Shown here: positions 1 to 8,491 of the stretch, piece by piece
Position numbering within the stretch: the stretch's first letter is position 1
How the letters are laid out: every line of letters begins with the position of its first letter
Assembly (NCBI RefSeq): GCF_024347535.1
Contig: NZ_AP025497.1
Span: 806,001-870,000 of the forward strand
Length of the DNA: 64,000 nucleotides
Source of the DNA: Vibrio kanaloae
GTDB lineage: Bacteria; Pseudomonadota; Gammaproteobacteria; Enterobacterales; Vibrionaceae
Reading direction: 5' to 3'
The notes under the pieces: generated by a model
Database searches by the model: none
The model's input: the letters and a program-made list of their open reading frames with translations, nothing else
Told to the model about the DNA's origin: nothing
Made by a program: the position numbers and the translations under genes

Positions 1-1
1 T

Positions 2-550
2 CGTTCATTTTTGCCTTTGTGTTCTCTAATCTCTGACGGTCAAGAAGTCGGGCAGGGCTCGTTAGTTTGGTATGACTCTCCACTGCGTATTAAGCAACTG
101 TCAGCAATGACCCCTGAAAAACTACGTAACGAAGTGCTTACTCACTTTCCTAAAGAGTTAGGTGATATCAAAGTCTTGAATTCGGGTTCTTTTCCTCTGA
201 CACGACGTCATGCTCAATCATACTCGAAGAAAAACTGCATTTTAGTTGGGGATTCTGCACATACGATTAACCCTTTGGCAGGGCAGGGCGTAAATTTAGG
301 CTTTAAAGATGTTGCCGCTCTATTGGATGTGACTAAAGAAAAACGTGAGCTGAATCATTCTGTAGTAAGGCGCTATGAGGTTATGAGAAGAGGCGACAAC
401 TTAATGATGCAGAGTGGCATGGATTTCTTCTACAAGACATTCAGCAACGACATTGGCCCTCTAAAGTTTGTACGTAATGCTGCACTAAAGCTAGCAGAAA
501 ACTCAGGGCCGATTAAAGCTCAAGTATTGAAATACGCGTTGGGCCTTTAA
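2..550 (+). CDS. ubiF: UbiF-like ubiquinone hydroxylase, C-terminal part
   Basis: The gene is cut by the left window edge; the reading frame is open from base 2 to the stop at 548-550. It belongs to the UbiH/UbiF/VisC class of FAD monooxygenases, which hydroxylate the benzoquinol ring in ubiquinone synthesis. Visible signs are the WYDSP segment, the second FAD-binding motif GDSAHTINPLAGQGVNLG, and a C-terminus ending QVLKYALGL, which matches the end of E. coli UbiF closely. The UbiF assignment over UbiH or UbiI rests on that C-terminal match. The N-terminal Rossmann motif lies outside the window. A strong terminator follows at once. Confidence 0.85.
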   Translation, partial: RSFLPLCSLISDGQEVGQGSLVWYDSPLRIKQLSAMTPEKLRNEVLTHFPKELGDIKVLNSGSFPLTRRHAQSYSKKNCILVGDSAHTINPLAGQGVNLGFKDVAALLDVTKEKRELNHSVVRRYEVMRRGDNLMMQSGMDFFYKTFSNDIGPLKFVRNAALKLAENSGPIKAQVLKYALGL

Positions 551-578
551 ACGGTTACATAAGGTTATTTACATAGAG

Positions 579-606
579 AAGGAGAGCTGATGCTCTCCTT
601 TTTTGT
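579..606 (+). terminator. Rho-independent terminator after ubiF
   Basis: Inverted repeat AAGGAGAGC / GCTCTCCTT with a TGAT loop, followed by a run of T (602-605). It sits 29 bases after the ubiF stop. Confidence 0.85.
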
Positions 607-619
607 ATGGCGTTGGATG

Positions 620-1666
620 CTATAACTGCTGTGTAATACAAACAGGTGTATCGATCTCTAAAGAGTACCCTGTATAAACCAAAGACCCGTCCTCATTATC
701 TCGCTTGAATGATGTGATGTTGTTGGAGTGCTGGTTTGCGGCGATAAGCCATTGTCCACAGTCAGTGATATGAAAGTCGCGAGGAAAGTTACCTTCAGTG
801 CTATAGCTATCAATAAAAATTGGTATTTTAGTCATAGAATCTATTTTGAAGCTACTGATCCTTGATTGATATCGACCAGACACATATAGGAATTGCTCAT
901 CTGGCGATAACTTAATTGCAGCTGCGGCTTCTCCCTTCTCCATATTCGGAAGGGCATCTATTTCCTCCACAATGCTCCACACACCTAAAACTTTTTCCAA
1001 CATGAGTATCGTTTCAGAGAGCTCACAGAGTACGTAGGCCTTATCTTCAGCCTTATTGAAGACCAAATGGCGAGGCCCATTACCTGCTGGCGCTTTAATG
1101 GCTTGCATTGGTTCGTCTAGAAACTCTTCCTGTTCTTCGTCAAAGCAATAGAAATTGATTTTATCAGCTCCTAGATCGACGGTGACAAGCTGTGGTGAGT
1201 TTTGTAAGAACAGGCACTGATGAGCATGAGGCCCAGTTTGTCGATCTTTGTTCGGCCCAGAACCGACCATTTTGATTGTTTTGAGTCGCTTATCGATATT
1301 GCCATTGATACTTAGACTAAAAATATCGAATGTGCCTGATGAGTACTGCGACGTAATAGCAAATTTATTGTTGGGAGCAATCGCGACATGGCAGGGGTGG
1401 CTGCCCGAGATAATTCCTGAATTGGTCGTTGTCTTTGAATATGTATTAGGAATATGAAATAGCTGGGGTTGTTTTTGCTGGTCGACTTCAGATGCGGTAT
1501 AAATTCCAAGTTTTGTCGCTACGACAAAAGAGGGGTTATTACACTCGGCGACAAGCTTAAAAGGTAATAGTTTTCCTGTACCTAAGTCTAACTGAGTTTG
1601 ATAAACACCTTGGCTTTTACTTGGTGTGTCCGTGTAGCAACCGATCGTTAAAGGGAGGATTTTCAT
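620..1666 (-). CDS. Lactonase-family seven-bladed beta-propeller protein
   Basis: A 348-residue protein of the lactonase family (PF10282), to which E. coli 6-phosphogluconolactonase Pgl (YbhE) and muconate-cycloisomerase-like proteins belong. Typical blade motifs are visible: SHPCHVAIAPNNKF, TGPHAHQ, GPRHLVFN, FPRDFHI and NQHSNNITSFKRD. There is no signal peptide, so it should be cytoplasmic. A role in lactone hydrolysis of sugar acids is inferred from the family; the actual substrate cannot be read from the sequence. It is a stand-alone gene, transcribed toward ubiF and downstream of the tRNA array terminator. Confidence 0.75.
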   Translation of the reverse strand: MKILPLTIGCYTDTPSKSQGVYQTQLDLGTGKLLPFKLVAECNNPSFVVATKLGIYTASEVDQQKQPQLFHIPNTYSKTTTNSGIISGSHPCHVAIAPNNKFAITSQYSSGTFDIFSLSINGNIDKRLKTIKMVGSGPNKDRQTGPHAHQCLFLQNSPQLVTVDLGADKINFYCFDEEQEEFLDEPMQAIKAPAGNGPRHLVFNKAEDKAYVLCELSETILMLEKVLGVWSIVEEIDALPNMEKGEAAAAIKLSPDEQFLYVSGRYQSRISSFKIDSMTKIPIFIDSYSTEGNFPRDFHITDCGQWLIAANQHSNNITSFKRDNEDGSLVYTGYSLEIDTPVCITQQL

Positions 1667-1788
1667 TAGCAGTCAGACTCAGTTAGAAAATGGAGCTGAC
1701 ATTGTCTTATAAAAAGAACGAAAAAGTGAGGAGTGAGAGGGAAATATTTGGTGATTTGGTTAGCAGATTTTCATATTCCAGATAAAAC

Positions 1789-1815
1789 AAAACCCAGCTA
1801 AAAAGCTGGGTTTTA
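1789..1815 (-). terminator. Terminator of the tRNA array
   Basis: CCCAGCT / AGCTGGG stem with an AAAA loop (1793-1810), flanked by A and T runs, directly downstream (minus direction) of the last tRNA-Leu gene. The symmetrical flanks would let it work in both directions. Confidence 0.85.
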
Positions 1816-1822
1816 TAAATGA

Positions 1823-1907
1823 TGGTGCGGTCGGAGAGACTTGAACTCTCACACCTCTCGGCGCCAGAACCTAAATCTGGTGCGTCTACCAATTCCGCCA
1901 CGACCGC
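1823..1907 (-). tRNA. tRNA-Leu (anticodon UAG), copy 1
   Basis: 85 nt including encoded CCA. The anticodon stem is CCAGA/TCTGG with loop TTTAGGT. It is the last gene of the array; the long variable arm GCGCCGAGAGGTG marks a class II leucine tRNA. Confidence 0.96.
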
Positions 1908-1994
1908 AGCAAAGCTTTTACTCTAGCGAAGAGTGTAGTTATATCGACATTGGTGATTCAATATAACGTTGTATATTCTTTCTTGAAGAAAGAA

Positions 1995-2071
1995 TGGTGG
2001 CTACTGCGGGATTTGAACCTGCGACCCCATCATTATGAGTGATGTGCTCTAACCAACTGAGCTAAGTAGCC
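1995..2071 (-). tRNA. tRNA-Met (elongator, anticodon CAU), copy 1
   Basis: 77 nt with encoded CCA. The anticodon loop is CTCATAA on stem CATCA/TGATG, and the acceptor stem starts GGCTACT as in elongator tRNA-Met. Confidence 0.95.
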
Positions 2072-2104
2072 AATAATAAATCTAATTGATTCATCATAAA
2101 ATAA

Positions 2105-2189
2105 TGGTGCGGTCGGAGAGACTTGAACTCTCACACCTCTCGGCGCCAGAACCTAAATCTGGTGCGTCTACCAATTCCGCCACGACCGC
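2105..2189 (-). tRNA. tRNA-Leu (UAG), copy 2
   Basis: Same 85-nt sequence as the other leucine copies of the array, CCA encoded. Confidence 0.96.
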
Positions 2190-2293
2190 AGCAAAGCTTT
2201 CCTCTCAACTAAGCAAAGAGCCTAGCGAAGAGTGTAGTTATATCGACATTGGTGATTCAATATAACGTTGTATATTCTTTCTTGAAGAAAGAA

Positions 2294-2370
2294 TGGTGGC
2301 TACTGCGGGATTTGAACCTGCGACCCCATCATTATGAGTGATGTGCTCTAACCAACTGAGCTAAGTAGCC
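2294..2370 (-). tRNA. tRNA-Met (CAU), copy 2
   Basis: Same 77-nt sequence as copy 1. The spacer before it (TTCTTTC...GAAAGAA) is also shared. Confidence 0.95.
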
Positions 2371-2402
2371 ATAATAAATCTAATAGATTCACTATTTAAT
2401 AA

Positions 2403-2487
2403 TGGTGCGGTCGGAGAGACTTGAACTCTCACACCTCTCGGCGCCAGAACCTAAATCTGGTGCGTCTACCAATTCCGCCACGACCGC
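2403..2487 (-). tRNA. tRNA-Leu (UAG), copy 3
   Basis: 85 nt, CCA encoded. It is the left boundary of the 555-bp tandem duplication. Confidence 0.96.
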
Positions 2488-2555
2488 AGCAAAGCTTTTA
2501 CTCTAGCAAAGAGTATAGTTAAGAAGACTTATGGTTTGTCTAAGTAACGTTGTAA

Positions 2556-2630
2556 TGGCTGGGCTACCTGGATTCGAACCAGGGAATGCTGGCATCAAAA
2601 GCCAGTGCCTTACCGCTTGGCGATAGCCCA
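2556..2630 (-). tRNA. tRNA-Gln (anticodon UUG), copy 1
   Basis: 75 nt with encoded CCA. Anticodon stem CTGGC/GCCAG, loop TTTTGAT; the 5' end TGGGCTATCGCC is typical of glutamine tRNA. Confidence 0.96.
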
Positions 2631-2660
2631 ACAATGATATCAATTAAGATATCTAAATAA

Positions 2661-2745
2661 TGGTGCGGTCGGAGAGACTTGAACTCTCACACCTCTCGGC
2701 GCCAGAACCTAAATCTGGTGCGTCTACCAATTCCGCCACGACCGC
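2661..2745 (-). tRNA. tRNA-Leu (UAG), copy 4
   Basis: 85 nt, identical in reading to the other leucine copies. It is separated from Gln copy 1 by a 30-base spacer with GATATC repeats. Confidence 0.96.
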
Positions 2746-2853
2746 AGCAAATCTTTATAGTTATATCGACATTGGTGGTTCGATGTAACGTTGTGCTCCT
2801 AGTTCACTATTTAGCTTAAAAACAAGCTAAGAAAAAACAAAGAGTTTAAATAG

Positions 2854-2928
2854 TGGCTGGGCTACCTGGATTCGAACCAGGGAATGCTGGCATCAAAAGC
2901 CAGTGCCTTACCGCTTGGCGATAGCCCA
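2854..2928 (-). tRNA. tRNA-Gln (UUG), copy 2
   Basis: 75 nt, same sequence as copy 1. The spacer toward Leu copy 4 contains the hairpin TTAGCTT / AAGCTAA. Confidence 0.96.
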
Positions 2929-2957
2929 ACAGGATATCAATTAAGATATCTAAATAA

Positions 2958-3042
2958 TGGTGCGGTCGGAGAGACTTGAACTCTCACACCTCTCGGCGCC
3001 AGAACCTAAATCTGGTGCGTCTACCAATTCCGCCACGACCGC
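2958..3042 (-). tRNA. tRNA-Leu (UAG), copy 5
   Basis: 85 nt; starts the second 555-bp repeat unit. Confidence 0.96.
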
Positions 3043-3110
3043 AGCAAAGCTTTTACTCTAGCAAAGAGTATAGTTAAGAAGACTTATGGTTTGTCTAAGT
3101 AACGTTGTAA

Positions 3111-3185
3111 TGGCTGGGCTACCTGGATTCGAACCAGGGAATGCTGGCATCAAAAGCCAGTGCCTTACCGCTTGGCGATAGCCCA
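3111..3185 (-). tRNA. tRNA-Gln (UUG), copy 3
   Basis: 75 nt, 555 bases from copy 1. Confidence 0.96.
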
Positions 3186-3215
3186 ACAATGATATCAATT
3201 AAGATATCTAAATAA

Positions 3216-3300
3216 TGGTGCGGTCGGAGAGACTTGAACTCTCACACCTCTCGGCGCCAGAACCTAAATCTGGTGCGTCTACCAATTCCGCCACGACCGC
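3216..3300 (-). tRNA. tRNA-Leu (UAG), copy 6
   Basis: 85 nt, 555 bases from copy 4. Confidence 0.96.
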
Positions 3301-3408
3301 AGCAAATCTTTATAGTTATATCGACATTGGTGGTTCGATGTAACGTTGTGCTCCTAGTTCACTATTTAGCTTAAAAACAAGCTAAGAAAAAACAAAGAGT
3401 TTAAATAG

Positions 3409-3483
3409 TGGCTGGGCTACCTGGATTCGAACCAGGGAATGCTGGCATCAAAAGCCAGTGCCTTACCGCTTGGCGATAGCCCA
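3409..3483 (-). tRNA. tRNA-Gln (UUG), copy 4
   Basis: 75 nt, 555 bases from copy 2. Confidence 0.96.
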
Positions 3484-3512
3484 ACAGGATATCAATTAAG
3501 ATATCTAAATAA

Positions 3513-3597
3513 TGGTGCGGTCGGAGAGACTTGAACTCTCACACCTCTCGGCGCCAGAACCTAAATCTGGTGCGTCTACCAATTCCGCCACGACCGC
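3513..3597 (-). tRNA. tRNA-Leu (UAG), copy 7
   Basis: 85 nt; starts the third, incomplete 555-bp unit. Confidence 0.96.
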
Positions 3598-3665
3598 AGC
3601 AAAGCTTTTACTCTAGCAAAGAGTATAGTTAAGAAGACTTATGGTTTGTCTAAGTAACGTTGTAA

Positions 3666-3740
3666 TGGCTGGGCTACCTGGATTCGAACCAGGGAATGCT
3701 GGCATCAAAAGCCAGTGCCTTACCGCTTGGCGATAGCCCA
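3666..3740 (-). tRNA. tRNA-Gln (UUG), copy 5
   Basis: 75 nt, 555 bases from copy 3. Confidence 0.96.
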
Positions 3741-3770
3741 ACAATGATATCAATTAAGATATCTAAATAA

Positions 3771-3855
3771 TGGTGCGGTCGGAGAGACTTGAACTCTCAC
3801 ACCTCTCGGCGCCAGAACCTAAATCTGGTGCGTCTACCAATTCCGCCACGACCGC
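3771..3855 (-). tRNA. tRNA-Leu (UAG), copy 8
   Basis: 85 nt. Past this gene the 555-bp repeat is lost and a Met-containing spacer type begins. Confidence 0.96.
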
Positions 3856-3962
3856 AGCAAAGCTTTCCTCTCAACTAAGCAAAGAGCCTAGCGAAGAGTA
3901 TAGTTATATCGATATTGGTGATTCAATATAACGTTGTGTGTTCTTCTTTCATAAAGAAAGAA

Positions 3963-4039
3963 TGGTGGCTACTGCGGGATTTGAACCTGCGACCCCATCA
4001 TTATGAGTGATGTGCTCTAACCAACTGAGCTAAGTAGCC
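3963..4039 (-). tRNA. tRNA-Met (CAU), copy 3
   Basis: 77 nt, same sequence as copies 1 and 2. The spacer is related to theirs but differs at several bases. Confidence 0.95.
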
Positions 4040-4116
4040 ATCTGAGAGCGAAGTAATATAATATAATCTCGCTTCCAATGCCATTATCTTTTTAAAGATA
4101 ATTACACTTTAAATTG

Positions 4117-4191
4117 TGGCTGGGCTACCTGGATTCGAACCAGGGAATGCTGGCATCAAAAGCCAGTGCCTTACCGCTTGGCGATAGCCCA
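4117..4191 (-). tRNA. tRNA-Gln (UUG), copy 6
   Basis: 75 nt. Its upstream spacer is unique in the array, and so it is probably part of the older core of the cluster. Confidence 0.96.
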
Positions 4192-4220
4192 ACAATGATA
4201 TCACTTAAGATATCTCAATA

Positions 4221-4305
4221 TGGTGCGGTCGGAGAGACTTGAACTCTCACACCTCTCGGCGCCAGAACCTAAATCTGGTGCGTCTACCAATTCCGCCACG
4301 ACCGC
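4221..4305 (-). tRNA. tRNA-Leu (UAG), copy 9
   Basis: 85 nt; second gene of the array in transcription order. Confidence 0.96.
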
Positions 4306-4372
4306 TTTACTTTCCTAAAAACTCTTGTCGTTAATAAACATGTGTTTAATAACAAACAGAGTGCTTAGGAAA

Positions 4373-4449
4373 TGGTGGCTACTGCGGGATTTGAACCTGC
4401 GACCCCATCATTATGAGTGATGTGCTCTAACCAACTGAGCTAAGTAGCC
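4373..4449 (-). tRNA. tRNA-Met (CAU), copy 4, first gene of the array
   Basis: 77 nt with encoded CCA; nearest to the promoter at 4505-4533. Confidence 0.95.
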
Positions 4450-4504
4450 ATTTCCAATTTTTTGTTCATTTTGATACGTTACCGCTTCGCTGTGAACGGG
4501 GCGC

Positions 4505-4533
4505 ATTATGCGGAGTTGAGTGAAACCCGTCAA
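4505..4533 (-). promoter_or_regulatory. Sigma-70 promoter of the tRNA array
   Basis: On the minus strand: -35 TTGACG (4528-4533), a 17-base spacer, -10 CATAAT (4505-4510), then the GC-rich stretch GCGCCCCG. A near-consensus core with a GC-rich discriminator is typical of stable-RNA promoters under stringent (ppGpp) control; the regulation is inferred from that. Confidence 0.85.
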
Positions 4534-4677
4534 CTTTTTTTTTTAATAAATCACGAATAAACATCTGTTCGGTTTCTTTTTAGTCAAAGAGGCGTATTTG
4601 TCGGCAAAAAACAGGTCAAAAAGCCGATATATATAGGAAGTTAGGTTTCAGATACAGGGCTATTTCGCCAGAGGGAA

Positions 4678-4709
4678 AACAAAAAAGGCCAGTGAACTCA
4701 CTGGCCTTT
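4678..4709 (-). terminator. Terminator after ychF
   Basis: AAAGGCCAGTGA / TCACTGGCCTTT stem (4684-4709) with a T run on the minus strand, 21 bases beyond the ychF stop. Confidence 0.85.
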
Positions 4710-4729
4710 ATCTGATGTAAAATCAGTAA

Positions 4730-5821
4730 TTATACGTTGAAACGGAAGTGAACAACGTCACCATCTTTAACGATGTATTCTTTGCCTTCAAGGCGCCATT
4801 TACCTGCATCTTTTGCACCGCTCTCACCGTTAAATTCGATAAAGTGATCAAAACCAACAACTTCAGCTCTGATGAAGCCTTTTTCGAAGTCAGTGTGGAT
4901 TTTACCAGCAGCCTGTGGCGCCGTTGCGCCAATAGGAATCGTCCAAGCTCGAACTTCTTTTACACCAGCAGTAAAGTAAGTTTGAAGAGTTAGTAGTTCG
5001 TAACCAGAGCGGATCACTCGGTTAAGGCCTGGTTCTTCGATTCCCATGTCTGCCAGGAATTCTTCGCGATCTTCGTCGTCAAGTTCAGAAAGTTCAGATT
5101 CGATAGCCGCACAAACAGCAACAACTACGTTGTTTTCGTTTTCTGCGTATTCACGAACCGCGTCTAGGTAAGGATTGTTTTCGAAACCATCTTCCGCAAC
5201 GTTTGCGATGTACATAGTTGGCTTAAGCGTTAGGAAGTTTAGGTAGCCGATAGCCGCCGCTTCTTCTTTTCCTAGTTCAATCGTACGTGCCATTCCACCT
5301 TCAGTAAGAACTGGTAGTAGTTTTTCTAGTACAGTGATCTCGAATTTAGCGTCCTTGTCACCGCCTTTTGCTTTCTTAGCGTTACGTTGAATTGCACGCT
5401 CACAGCTGTCTAAGTCAGCCAGCGCAAGTTCAAGGTTGATCACTTCGATATCTTCGATAGGAGATACTTTGCCAGAAACGTGAACGATGTTTTCGTTTTC
5501 AAAGCAGCGAACAACGTGACCGATAGCGTCAGTTTCGCGGATGTTTGCAAGGAATTTGTTACCAAGGCCTTCACCTTTAGACGCGCCAGCAACTAAGCCT
5601 GCGATATCTACGAATTCCATTGTTGTTGGAAGGATCTTCTGTGGATTAACAATCTTTGCTAATGCATCTAAGCGCAGATCTGGGACCGGAACGATACCTG
5701 TGTTTGGTTCGATCGTACAAAATGGAAAGTTTGCTGCTTCGATGCCTGCTTTAGTCAGTGCGTTAAACAGAGTTGACTTACCAACATTTGGTAGACCAAC
5801 GATGCCACATTTAAAACCCAT
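4730..5821 (-). CDS. ychF: Ribosome-binding ATPase YchF (Obg-like)
   Basis: YchF/OLA1, a universally conserved P-loop protein of the Obg GTPase group that prefers ATP and binds ribosomes. The 363-residue length equals the family norm. Visible motifs are GLPNVGKST (Walker A, residues 8-16), a DIAG switch II segment, a coiled region in the middle, and a C-terminal TGS-like end with FIRAEVV and [16 protein letters not shown]. The frame is open 20 codons further upstream, but the start at 5821 gives the conserved [12 protein letters not shown] beginning with an AAGG ribosome site, and it falls just after the pth stop. It forms a two-gene operon with pth, an arrangement common in gamma-proteobacteria. 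Confidence 0.95.
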   Translation of the reverse strand: MGFKCGIVGLPNVGKSTLFNALTKAGIEAANFPFCTIEPNTGIVPVPDLRLDALAKIVNPQKILPTTMEFVDIAGLVAGASKGEGLGNKFLANIRETDAIGHVVRCFENENIVHVSGKVSPIEDIEVINLELALADLDSCERAIQRNAKKAKGGDKDAKFEITVLEKLLPVLTEGGMARTIELGKEEAAAIGYLNFLTLKPTMYIANVAEDGFENNPYLDAVREYAENENNVVVAVCAAIESELSELDDEDREEFLADMGIEEPGLNRVIRSGYELLTLQTYFTAGVKEVRAWTIPIGATAPQAAGKIHTDFEKGFIRAEVVGFDHFIEFNGESGAKDAGKWRLEGKEYIVKDGDVVHFRFNV

Positions 5822-5831
5822 GATATAAACC

Positions 5832-6422
5832 TTATTCTGCTTTGAACGTATGTAAGCGATTTTGTGCTTTTGGTAGGCCATCTTTTAATAAGATGTCTAG
5901 GCTGCGAACCGATTCGTCAACGACGGCCTCGATACACTCTTGCTCTTTTTGTGGAGCTTTCCCTAATACATAACCTGCAACTTTATCTTTGTGTCCAGGA
6001 TGGCCAATGCCTAATCTAAGACGATAGAATTCTTTATTGTTACCCTGTTTGCTGATGATGTCTTTCAGACCGTTGTGTCCGCCGTGACCACCACCTTTTT
6101 TAAACTTTCCAATGCCAGGAGGGAGATCTAACTCATCATGAGCCACCATGATCTCTTCTGGTTTAATTTGGTAGAACTTTGCCAGAGCCGCAACTGATTT
6201 GCCTGATAAGTTCATAAAAGTCGTTGGGATCAGCAAACGAAGATCTTCACCATGAACCATGATACGACCCGTAAGGCCAAAGAACTTTGGTTCGTTCTTT
6301 AGTGTCACGTTGTGTACTCGTGCTAATTCTTCAACTACCCAAGCCCCCGCATTGTGGCGAGTTTTGGCGTATTCTGGACCTGGATTAGCCAGTCCAACGA
6401 GAAGTTTTATTTGTTGGCTCAA
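5832..6422 (-). CDS. pth: Peptidyl-tRNA hydrolase
   Basis: Pth (196 residues, standard length) cleaves the ester bond of peptidyl-tRNAs released from stalled ribosomes. The motifs seen are [17 protein letters not shown] with the catalytic His23, [20 protein letters not shown] with the conserved Asp, and the [12 protein letters not shown] loop. It lies 10 bases upstream of ychF, in the same operon. The prs terminator separates it from the gene upstream, so it must have its own promoter in 6430-6550; I could not pick one with confidence. Confidence 0.96.
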   Translation of the reverse strand: MSQQIKLLVGLANPGPEYAKTRHNAGAWVVEELARVHNVTLKNEPKFFGLTGRIMVHGEDLRLLIPTTFMNLSGKSVAALAKFYQIKPEEIMVAHDELDLPPGIGKFKKGGGHGGHNGLKDIISKQGNNKEFYRLRLGIGHPGHKDKVAGYVLGKAPQKEQECIEAVVDESVRSLDILLKDGLPKAQNRLHTFKAE

Positions 6423-6551
6423 GGTATGGATCTCTCTTGGGATTTCAAAAAGCGCCGTATGATATCACAGTTTATGAAAAAGGTGCGAGCTAGCTGACAG
6501 CAACACGATTATTCCTGATTGTGATAAATAGTCGTGCAATATAACTCAGAC

Positions 6552-6583
6552 ATAAAAAAAGCACTTCATTTAATGAAGTGCTT
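6552..6583 (-). terminator. Terminator after prs
   Basis: AAGCACTTCATT / AATGAAGTGCTT stem followed on the minus strand by seven T. It ends the prs transcript before pth. Confidence 0.87.
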
Positions 6584-6643
6584 AATGTCTTTCTCTAACG
6601 TGTTTCTAAACCAAAGCTATTGTAAAAAACTATGAGGCTCTAA

Positions 6644-7588
6644 TTAGTTGAACATCGCTGAGATTGATTCTTCGTTGCTGATGCGGCGAATTGCTTCAGC
6701 AAGCATGCGAGAAAGGCTTAGCTCAGTAACTTTGCCTGTCGCTGCCATTTCTGGAGAAAGCTTAATTGAATCAGTAACAATAACTTGGTCTAGTACTGAG
6801 TTGCGGATGTTTTCTGCAGCAGTACCAGAGAATACCGCGTGAGTTGCGTAAGCGAATACACGCTTAGCACCGCGCTCTTTAAGCGCTTCAGCCGCTTTAC
6901 ATAAAGTACCACCAGTATCGATCATGTCATCAACGATCACACAGTCGCGACCTTCAACATCACCGATTAAGTTCATTACTTCAGAAACGTTAGCGCGTGG
7001 GCGACGCTTATCAACGATAGCAATGTCAACATCACCTAGCGCTTTAGCTGTAGCACGAGCACGCACAACACCACCAAGGTCTGGAGAAACCACAACTGGG
7101 TTTTCTAGGCCTCGGTTCGCCATGTCTTCTAGAAGAACTGGAGTGCCGAAGATGTTATCAACTGGTACATCGAAGAAGCCTTGAATTTGCTCTGCGTGTA
7201 GGTCAATAGTAAGAACGCGGTCAACGCCAACGTTAGAAAGGAAATCTGCAACAACTTTTGCAGTAATAGGTACACGAGCAGAACGTACACGACGATCTTG
7301 ACGAGCATAACCGAAGTAAGGGATTACAGCAGTAATACGGCCAGCAGAAGCACGGCGCATTGCGTCAATCATTACCACCAACTCCATAAGGTTGTCATTG
7401 GTTGGTGCACAAGTTGATTGAATCAGGAATACATCGCTACCACGAACGTTTTCATTGATTTGTACAGCGACTTCGCCATCAGAAAAACGGTCTACAGTAG
7501 CATCTCCAAGAGAGATGTATAGACGATCAGCAATACGTTGGGCTAGTTCAGGTGTTGCGTTACCAGCAAATAGCTTCATATCAGGCAC
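6644..7588 (-). CDS. prs: Ribose-phosphate pyrophosphokinase (PRPP synthetase)
   Basis: Makes 5-phosphoribosyl-1-pyrophosphate from ribose 5-phosphate and ATP for purine, pyrimidine, histidine, tryptophan and NAD synthesis. The 314 residues align closely to E. coli Prs from [15 protein letters not shown] to the end [11 protein letters not shown]. The ATP flexible loop [18 protein letters not shown], the [12 protein letters not shown] metal-binding segment and the PRPP loop [13 protein letters not shown] are intact. It lies downstream of ispE with only 28 bases between them, the conserved lolB-ispE-prs order, so it is probably co-transcribed with them. Confidence 0.97.
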   Translation of the reverse strand: MPDMKLFAGNATPELAQRIADRLYISLGDATVDRFSDGEVAVQINENVRGSDVFLIQSTCAPTNDNLMELVVMIDAMRRASAGRITAVIPYFGYARQDRRVRSARVPITAKVVADFLSNVGVDRVLTIDLHAEQIQGFFDVPVDNIFGTPVLLEDMANRGLENPVVVSPDLGGVVRARATAKALGDVDIAIVDKRRPRANVSEVMNLIGDVEGRDCVIVDDMIDTGGTLCKAAEALKERGAKRVFAYATHAVFSGTAAENIRNSVLDQVIVTDSIKLSPEMAATGKVTELSLSRMLAEAIRRISNEESISAMFN

Positions 7589-7615
7589 GGTGGAAACCTC
7601 GGGTTGCGTCCAGTT

Positions 7616-8491
7616 TTAAATAGATTGTGGGTGGGCTGATTGGTACTCAGCCAAAGTCTCTTTTAAAGGCGAAATGTTTCGTCCTTTCGCCACGAAAGCG
7701 GAAACTATGTCAGGCAGTTTTTCTAGTACCAACTCGGCTTCTTTTTTGCTGTTAAATTCAGCAAAAACACACGAGCCAGTACCAGTCAGTCTCGACGGCG
7801 CGTATTGTAGCAGCCATGAAAGTTGCTTATCAACCTCTGGGTACAGCATTCGCACAATTTTTTCGCAATCGTTTACGTATTCTTGCTCTAGAAGCGTTGA
7901 TAGTGCTCGCTTTGGGGTATTTCGAGTTAATTCTGAATGTGTGAATATGTCTACAGTCGCTATGCTCACTTGAGGCTTAACAACGAGGTACCATTTTTCA
8001 TCCGGATGAGCGAGTTGAAGCTGTTCTCCAACTCCTTCTGCAAAGGCGGCGTGGCCTCTAACGAACACAGGAACGTCAGCACCCAGCTTCAATCCGATCT
8101 CTGCGAGCTCATCATCAGACAGGTTTAGCTGCCATAGATAATTAAGCGCGACCAACACGGTTGCGGCATTTGAAGAGCCTCCACCAATACCACCTCCCAT
8201 AGGAAGCACTTTCTTGAGTTCAATATCCGCACCGAAAGAGGTTGAGGTATATTGTTGAAGGGCGGTAGCCGCTTTCCAAATCAGGTTGTCTTCGGTCGCA
8301 ACGTCTGGGATGTCTGGTGTGATGGTAATCGAGTTCGTTTTCTCATTGGCGGTAACCGTCAATTCATCGCCAAAATCGACGAATTGAAACAAGGTTTGAA
8401 GTTCGTGATAGCCATTGTCACGTCGACCAGTGATATAAAGAAATAAATTCAGTTTAGCCGGAGAAGGCCAGTGCGTTGGCGTTGTTATCAT
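7616..8491 (-). CDS. ispE: 4-diphosphocytidyl-2-C-methyl-D-erythritol kinase
   Basis: IspE phosphorylates CDP-ME in the MEP route to isoprenoids; it is a GHMP-family kinase. Seen here are the N-terminal [22 protein letters not shown] (split: [11 protein letters not shown], then [16 protein letters not shown]), the glycine-rich ATP loop [17 protein letters not shown], and the C-terminal [12 protein letters not shown] motif. I chose the ATG at 8491 (291 aa) because it overlaps the lolB stop as ATGA. A GTG five codons upstream (8506) would add MDTEK, which related proteins lack. Confidence 0.94.
   Translation of the reverse strand: MITTPTHWPSPAKLNLFLYITGRRDNGYHELQTLFQFVDFGDELTVTANEKTNSITITPDIPDVATEDNLIWKAATALQQYTSTSFGADIELKKVLPMGGGIGGGSSNAATVLVALNYLWQLNLSDDELAEIGLKLGADVPVFVRGHAAFAEGVGEQLQLAHPDEKWYLVVKPQVSIATVDIFTHSELTRNTPKRALSTLLEQEYVNDCEKIVRMLYPEVDKQLSWLLQYAPSRLTGTGSCVFAEFNSKKEAELVLEKLPDIVSAFVAKGRNISPLKETLAEYQSAHPQSI

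Larger units (their letters stand above)
2403..3861. repeat. 555-bp tandem duplication, about 2.6 copies
   Basis: Leu copies 3, 5 and 7 (2403, 2958, 3513) and Gln copies 1, 3 and 5 (2556, 3111, 3666) are spaced exactly 555 bases apart, and the spacers between them read the same. Each unit holds Leu-Gln-Leu-Gln. The third unit stops just after Leu copy 8, where the spacer changes from the CAAATCTTTATAG type to the CAAAGCTTTCCTCTC type. Recent unequal crossing-over is the simple explanation. Confidence 0.9.

Noticed and set aside
1707..1901. 64-aa minus ORF starting MAELVDAPDLGSG
   Set aside because: It is the spurious translation of tRNA-Leu copy 1 running into the terminator, a known annotation artefact.
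1823..4449. Regular repeats resembling a CRISPR array
   Set aside because: The repeats are 75-85-base tRNA genes with intact cloverleaves; spacers are themselves repeated.
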